Shown: piece after piece, positions 58,449 through 64,000 of the stretch
Layout: each line of letters begins with the position of its first letter
Numbering within the stretch: position 1 is the stretch's first letter
Assembly: GCF_014206815.1 (NCBI RefSeq)
Contig: NZ_JACHNP010000001.1
Location: 1 to 64,000 of the forward strand
Direction of reading: 5' to 3'
DNA: 64,000 nt
Origin: Xanthomonas sp. F10
GTDB lineage: Bacteria > Pseudomonadota > Gammaproteobacteria > Xanthomonadales > Xanthomonadaceae
Notes under the pieces: model-generated
Databases searched by the model: none
Told to the model about the DNA's origin: nothing
What the model saw: the letters and a program-made list of their open reading frames with translations, nothing else
Position numbers and translations under genes: made by a program

Positions 58449-60355
58449 GGGCGCTGGCGCGACGCTGGAACGACTGGCCGCTGACCCGCAAGAGCCTGGC
58501 GCTGGTGGCGTTGCCGCTGTTGCTGCTGGTGGCGGCGCTGGTGGCGATCTACAGCGTCGAACGGCAGAACATCGCCGCCGAGAACGACGTGCGCCGCACG
58601 TTGCAACTGCTCAGCGACCTGCACGAGGCGCATGCGCTGCTGGCCGAGACCGCCGCCGGCGTGCGCGGCTACCGGCTGGTGCGCCAGGATGCGTTCCTGA
58701 CCCCGTATCGCGACGCCGAGCCGCGACTGAAGACCGTGGTGCAACGCCTGTCGCAACGCATCACCGACCCGCGCCAGGCGCAGCGCTTCGCCCGCATCCA
58801 GCCGCTGTTCGAGGAGAAGATGCAGGGCTGGCGGCGGCTGCTGGCGCCGGACCTGAGCCGCGAGGAAGAGATCCGCCAGTTGCGCGAAGGCAAGGTCACC
58901 CTCGACATCCTGCGCGCGGAACTGCGCGAGCTGCGCAACTACGAGACGGCGCAGCTGCAGGTGCGCACCGCCAAGGCGCAGGCGCTGCGCCAGCGCAACC
59001 TGCTGATCACCCTGTGCGCGGCGATGCTGGGCGGGCTCGGCGCGGTGCTGGCGGTGGCCTGGTTCGCCTCGTCGCTGTCGCGGCGCCTGCGCCAACTCTC
59101 GGCCAACGCCGACCGCCTCGGCGACGGCCGGCCATTGGCGCCGCAGCCGCCGGCCGGCGACGAACTGGGCCAGGTGGCGCAACGCCTGCAGCAGGCCAGC
59201 ACCCTGCTCGCCGCGCGCGCCGAGGAAGCGCAGTCGGCGCGCCGCGAGGCCGAGAGCGCCAACCGCGCCAAGACCGAATTCCTCTCGCGCAGCAGCCACG
59301 AACTGCGCACCCCGCTCAACGCCATCCTCGGCTATGCGCAGGTGCTGGAGATGGACCTGCCGGGCGCGGCGCAGCGCGATCACCTGCAGCACATCCTCGG
59401 CGCCGGCCGGCACCTGCTGGGGCTGATCACCGAACTGCTCGACATCGCCCGCATCGAGGCCGATCAACTCGACCTGAGTCCACGTCCGGTGCCGGTGCGC
59501 ACCGCGCTGGAGGAGGCGCTGGGCCTGGTCGCGCCGGAAGCGCAGGCGCGCGGCATCGTGCTGCGGCCGCCGCAGCCGCCGCCGGAATGGACCGTGCGCG
59601 CCGATCCGCAGCGGCTGCGCCAGGTGCTGATCAACCTGCTGTCCAACGCGATCAAGTTCAACCGCCCCGGTGGCGCGGTGTGGGTGAGCGCCGTGCCCGA
59701 AGGCCAGTCCCTGGCGCTGACCGTGCACGACCAGGGCCATGGCCTGACGCCGGCGCAGGTGCAGCGGCTGTTCACCCCGTTCGAGCGGCTCGGCGCCGAG
59801 CGCTCGGCGATCGAGGGCACCGGCCTGGGCCTGGCGCTGAGCAAGCGCCTGACCGAGGCGATGGGTGGGCGCATCGCCGTGGACAGCGGCCCGGACGGAT
59901 CGCGGTTCACGGTCGCGCTGCCGCTGGACCGACCACAACCGGCGCCGTTGCCGGATCCGACGGTAGCGACGGCGGCGACGGGCGTGGCCCAGCGCCAGTT
60001 GCTCAGCGTGGAGGACAACCCGTCCAACCAGGCGCTGATCCGCACCCTGGTCGAACGCCGCCCGCACTGGCGCCTGCACGAGGCCGCCAGCCTGGCGCAG
60101 GCACACGCGCATCTGCAGCACGCCACGCCCGACCTGATCCTGCTCGACCTGCACCTGAGCGACGGCAACGGCGAGGACCTGCTGCAGGCGCTGCGCGCGC
60201 AACCGCACACCGCTGCCATCCCGGTGGTGGTGATCAGCGCCGATGCCACCGCGACCACGCTGGCACGCGTGCAGGGCGCCCCCGTGCGTGCCTATCTGAC
60301 CAAGCCGCTGGACGTGGCCGACTTCTTTTCCATTCTGGACCGGCACCTCGCATGA
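58445..60355 (+). CDS. Hybrid sensor histidine kinase with CHASE3 domain
   Basis: A 636-aa inner-membrane kinase: helix 1 (LALVALPLLLLVAALVAIYS), a periplasmic CHASE3-like four-helix domain (residues 45-175), helix 2 (LLITLCAAMLGGLGAVLAVA), a HAMP segment, HisKA with His285 in SSHELRTPLNAILGY, HATPase with NLLSNAIKFN and GTGLGLALSK, and a C-terminal receiver with Asp568 in LILLDLHLSDGNG and the Lys of YLTKPLD. No HPt is present, so it probably passes phosphate to a separate protein. GTG start overlaps the regulator gene; ATGA overlaps the next gene. Confidence 0.93.
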   Translation: MRALARRWNDWPLTRKSLALVALPLLLLVAALVAIYSVERQNIAAENDVRRTLQLLSDLHEAHALLAETAAGVRGYRLVRQDAFLTPYRDAEPRLKTVVQRLSQRITDPRQAQRFARIQPLFEEKMQGWRRLLAPDLSREEEIRQLREGKVTLDILRAELRELRNYETAQLQVRTAKAQALRQRNLLITLCAAMLGGLGAVLAVAWFASSLSRRLRQLSANADRLGDGRPLAPQPPAGDELGQVAQRLQQASTLLAARAEEAQSARREAESANRAKTEFLSRSSHELRTPLNAILGYAQVLEMDLPGAAQRDHLQHILGAGRHLLGLITELLDIARIEADQLDLSPRPVPVRTALEEALGLVAPEAQARGIVLRPPQPPPEWTVRADPQRLRQVLINLLSNAIKFNRPGGAVWVSAVPEGQSLALTVHDQGHGLTPAQVQRLFTPFERLGAERSAIEGTGLGLALSKRLTEAMGGRIAVDSGPDGSRFTVALPLDRPQPAPLPDPTVATAATGVAQRQLLSVEDNPSNQALIRTLVERRPHWRLHEAASLAQAHAHLQHATPDLILLDLHLSDGNGEDLLQALRAQPHTAAIPVVVISADATATTLARVQGAPVRAYLTKPLDVADFFSILDRHLA

Positions 60356-60813
60356 CCCGCAACGATGTCCTCGCCGCGCGCATCCTGATCGTCGACGACG
60401 AACCGGCCAACGTCCGCCTGCTGGAGGAACTGCTGCAGCGCGAGGGCTTCCGCCAGGTGGTGGCGACCACCGACCCGCAGCGGGTGCTGGGCCTGGTCGC
60501 CGCATTCGCGCCGGACCTGATCCTGCTCGACCTGGTGATGCCGGAGCTGGACGGCTACGCGATCCTGGAGCAACTGGCGCGGCTGGCCGGCCCGTCCAGC
60601 TTCCTGCCGGTGATCGTGCTCACCGCCGACCCCAGCCGCAGCGCCCGCCACCGCGCCCTCGGCCTGGGCGCCAAGGATTTCCTGACCAAGCCGCTGGACA
60701 CCTTCGAGGTGGCCCTGCGGGTCTGGAACGTGGCCGAGACCGTGGTGCTGTTCAAGCGCCTGCGCGGCCTCGCCGTGGCCGATGCCGCGCCGCCGGGCTG
60801 GCGGGCGGAGTGA
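60352..60813 (+). CDS. Stand-alone response-regulator receiver
   Basis: A 153-aa receiver domain with no output domain: acidic pair in [10 protein letters not shown], phospho-acceptor Asp60 in [13 protein letters not shown], Thr in VIVLTADPS and Lys in [10 protein letters not shown] short C-terminal tail ([17 protein letters not shown]) follows. It may act as a phosphate sink or shuttle for the upstream kinase, or bind another protein, like CheY-type regulators. Its ATG overlaps the kinase stop. Confidence 0.9.
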   Translation: MTRNDVLAARILIVDDEPANVRLLEELLQREGFRQVVATTDPQRVLGLVAAFAPDLILLDLVMPELDGYAILEQLARLAGPSSFLPVIVLTADPSRSARHRALGLGAKDFLTKPLDTFEVALRVWNVAETVVLFKRLRGLAVADAAPPGWRAE

Positions 60814-60967
60814 CGGGACCCGGGACCCGGGACCCGGGACCCGGAAAAGCGTAAATAGCGATCTGTGGCAAAAACGGCAAAGAAAGTCCTCACCGGTATT
60901 CCTCCTGCCGCAGCTGGCCACGCTCGCGCTTGCCCCAGCCCCCCGGGTCCCCGGTCCCGGGTCCCGG
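60814..60967. repeat. GGGACCC tandem array and its inverted partner
   Basis: Four tandem copies of the 7-mer CGGGACC (60814-60841) begin one base after the response-regulator stop codon. About 100 bases on, the inverted sequence CCCCGGGTCCCCGGTCCCGG and following bases (60941-60967) could pair with it, forming a large GC-rich hairpin between two convergent genes, probably a bidirectional terminator. Confidence 0.75.
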
Positions 60968-60973
60968 CCTCTC

Positions 60974-61201
60974 CTACATCGCCCGCGTCACCTGCCCGCC
61001 CAGGCCCAATGCCATCAGCACTTCCTGCGCCTTTTCCAGCAGTTCGTCGGCCACGCAGACCTGGACCACGCCGAACGGCAGTTCGCCGGCGCCGCCAAGC
61101 AGGGCCTCGCCGAACACGAAGGCGGTGATGCCGGCGTCCTCCAGCGCGTGCTTGGCCAGGTGCGCATCGATCAGGTGCTGGGCGCGGTAGGCGATCTGCA
61201 T
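60974..61201 (-). CDS. DUF2007 domain protein
   Basis: A 75-aa protein of the DUF2007 family (putative signal-transducing protein). It shows [20 protein letters not shown], the [17 protein letters not shown] loop and [20 protein letters not shown], the usual alpha/beta ferredoxin-like layout. These small proteins are thought to bind PII-type regulators or ribosome-associated factors; function unproven. It converges with the response-regulator gene and is divergent from glnS. Confidence 0.85.
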   Translation of the reverse strand: MQIAYRAQHLIDAHLAKHALEDAGITAFVFGEALLGGAGELPFGVVQVCVADELLEKAQEVLMALGLGGQVTRAM

Positions 61202-61408
61202 GGTCGCGCCTCAGCCGGGTACGCCGACGGCGGCGGCGGGGGCACGCCAGGCGCGCTGCGGCCGCGCGGGCCGGAGCCGATCGCCGACGACGAAGCAGGA
61301 CAAGGACATGGCGGGATCTCGCAGCTGAGCCAAGCCGCAGCCTACGCGCCGGGGCGGCCGCCGGCCAGCTCGGCTAAACTTGCGCTTTACTTATTCTCCG
61401 ACGCGCGC

Positions 61409-63163
<1,755 letters not shown>

Positions 63164-63305
63164 CGCAGGGCGCCTGAGACAGTACGGGCTGCGGCCCTCG
63201 CGGCCGCACGCGCCAGCGCGCCGCGTGGGCCAGCGCCGGCCGATCCCGGCGTCTGGTCTCCGCACCGCATCGCTGGTACACCGCGATGAAACGCTCCAGG
63301 CGTCC

Positions 63306-63372
63306 GTAGGAGCGGCTTCAGCCGCGACGGGCCTTACCAGGAACCCAGGGTCGCGGCTGAAGCCGCTCCTAC
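63306..63372. repeat. Paired GCTCCTAC inverted repeat downstream of glnS
   Basis: GTAGGAGCGGCTTCAGCCGC-GAC (63306-63328) faces GTCGCGGCTGAAGCCGCTCC-TAC (63350-63372) across 21 bases: a perfect 23-bp stem. A GGGATT-type arm (AATCCCCAATCCC) follows at 63401-63413. These fill most of the gap between glnS and the AraC gene. Confidence 0.92.
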
Positions 63373-63454
63373 GACGACAGCGCGCCATCGGGCTGTCGCG
63401 AATCCCCAATCCCAGCCCTTCCCCCGCCACCACCCGCGCGCTAGCGTAACGGGC

Positions 63455-64000
63455 ATGTCCCCCGCCCCCTCCTTCAGCCTGCGCAGCTACGGCCGCGATG
63501 GCGCTGCCCATCAGCACGGCCATGTGCAGTTGGTGCTGCCGCTGCACGGCACACTGGAACTGGACGTGGACGGGCGCGGTGGCTATCTGGACCGTTTCCG
63601 CGCTGCCGTGGTCGCACCGCAGACCCGGCATGCGCAGTCCGCGCTGGACCCCAACCGCTTCCTCATCGTCGATTGCGCCGCCGATGCTTTCGGCGACGAC
63701 GCGCTGCAGCGCCTGCAACGGCAGCCCTTCCTCGACCTGCCCCCGCCCTTGCAGGATCTGCTCGCCGCGCAGGCACCGCATCCCGACCTTCACCTTGCCC
63801 ATGCCCGGGCCGGCGCCGCGGTGCTGGCCTGGCTGCAGGCGAACACCGCGCCGCGCGGCTGGCAGCGGCTGCAGGCGCTGTGCCGGCGCATCGAAGCCGC
63901 GCCCGGCCAGGACTGGCCGGTGCGACGCATGGCGCAGCTGGCGCACCTGAGCCCGAGCCGCCTGCACGCGCTGTTTCGCGCCGCGCTGGGGCGCACGCCG
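63455..64000 (+). CDS. AraC-family transcriptional regulator (3' end outside the window)
   Basis: The visible 182 codons begin MSPAPSFSLRSYGRDGAAHQ. The first part is a cupin-like sensing domain (HQHGHVQLVLPLHGTLELDV then VVAPQTRHAQSALDPNRFLI), and the HTH begins near residue 150 (RRIEAAPGQDWPVRRMAQLA, LSPSRLHALFRAALGRTP), whose second half lies beyond the right edge. The gene stands downstream of glnS and its repeats. The ligand is unknown. Confidence 0.85.
   Translation, partial: MSPAPSFSLRSYGRDGAAHQHGHVQLVLPLHGTLELDVDGRGGYLDRFRAAVVAPQTRHAQSALDPNRFLIVDCAADAFGDDALQRLQRQPFLDLPPPLQDLLAAQAPHPDLHLAHARAGAAVLAWLQANTAPRGWQRLQALCRRIEAAPGQDWPVRRMAQLAHLSPSRLHALFRAALGRTP

Noticed and set aside
57098-60505. 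Long minus-strand open frame covering the kinase operon
   Set aside because: Antisense of the LuxR, kinase and receiver genes; only its last 173 codons (the SnoaL protein) are real.

Overview
This is a high-GC gammaproteobacterial chromosome segment that looks like Xanthomonas, possibly one of the early-branching species (X. sacchari/X. translucens type); the species call is inference. The pointers are a bacterial O-GlcNAc-transferase homologue with the same length and catalytic Lys position as the X. campestris enzyme, a 313-aa proline iminopeptidase of the X. campestris type, an ahpC, ahpF-oxyR locus, a lipase effector with a C-terminal XVIPCD-like domain (Xanthomonas type IV secretion signal), and two families of short palindromic intergenic repeats (one ending in GCTCCTAC, one built on GGGATT). 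No phage, integrase, transposase or CRISPR array was seen.

Layout. 1-7.9 kb (minus strand): tRNA-Tyr, tRNA-Gly, tRNA-Thr and the 5' part of tuf behind one strong promoter, then the conserved block TPR protein-lolB-ispE-tRNA-Gln-prs-rplY-pth-ychF. 8-15.4 kb (plus): hemA-prfA-GNAT, the OGT homologue, an antibiotic-monooxygenase-like gene behind a near-perfect SoxR box, moaB, a small HTH regulator and ppk2. 15.8-19.8 kb: a TlpA-like lipoprotein with a YihY membrane protein, and divergently wrbA-DUF2069-asparaginase-domain-ybaK. 20-24.8 kb: a secreted subtilase with its own terminator, ilvE, sufT and a small membrane protein. 24.9-30.1 kb: transhydrogenase genes (pntA1, then pntA2-pntB) on the minus strand, with an oppositely oriented ECF sigma/anti-sigma-like/DUF3106 operon between pntA1 and pntA2. 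30.6-35.4 kb: two tandem DUF1631 paralogues. 35.5-43.1 kb: nitroreductase, flap-type exonuclease, NUDIX, N-formylglutamate amidohydrolase, a divergent MFS/LysR pair with an inverted repeat, a frameshifted gene and a transglutaminase-like protein. 43.1-47 kb: proline iminopeptidase and an immunity-lipoprotein/T4SS-lipase pair. 47.2-53.3 kb: prmC, then the peroxide-defence locus ahpC, ahpF-oxyR-rnk, with an OxyR site and promoter readable base by base, then transaldolase and its terminator. 53.5-64 kb: DJ-1-like protein, a TraB/TIKI-like secreted protein, a small membrane protein, msrA, a SnoaL-like secreted protein divergent from a LuxR regulator-hybrid kinase-response regulator operon (with a triple-repeat operator), DUF2007, glnS and the start of an AraC regulator.

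How it works together. About half of the window is housekeeping: translation (tuf, tRNAs, prfA, prmC, pth, rplY, glnS, ychF), heme (hemA), isoprenoid (ispE), nucleotide precursors (prs) and NADPH balance (pntAB, tal). Redox defence recurs: SoxR-box gene, wrbA, ahpCF-oxyR, msrA, TlpA-like protein. The most specialised piece is the effector/immunity pair for contact-dependent killing by the Xanthomonas type IV secretion system. The most informative regulatory sequences are the SoxR promoter, the OxyR promoter, the tRNA-tuf promoter and the operator in front of the LuxR-type regulator.
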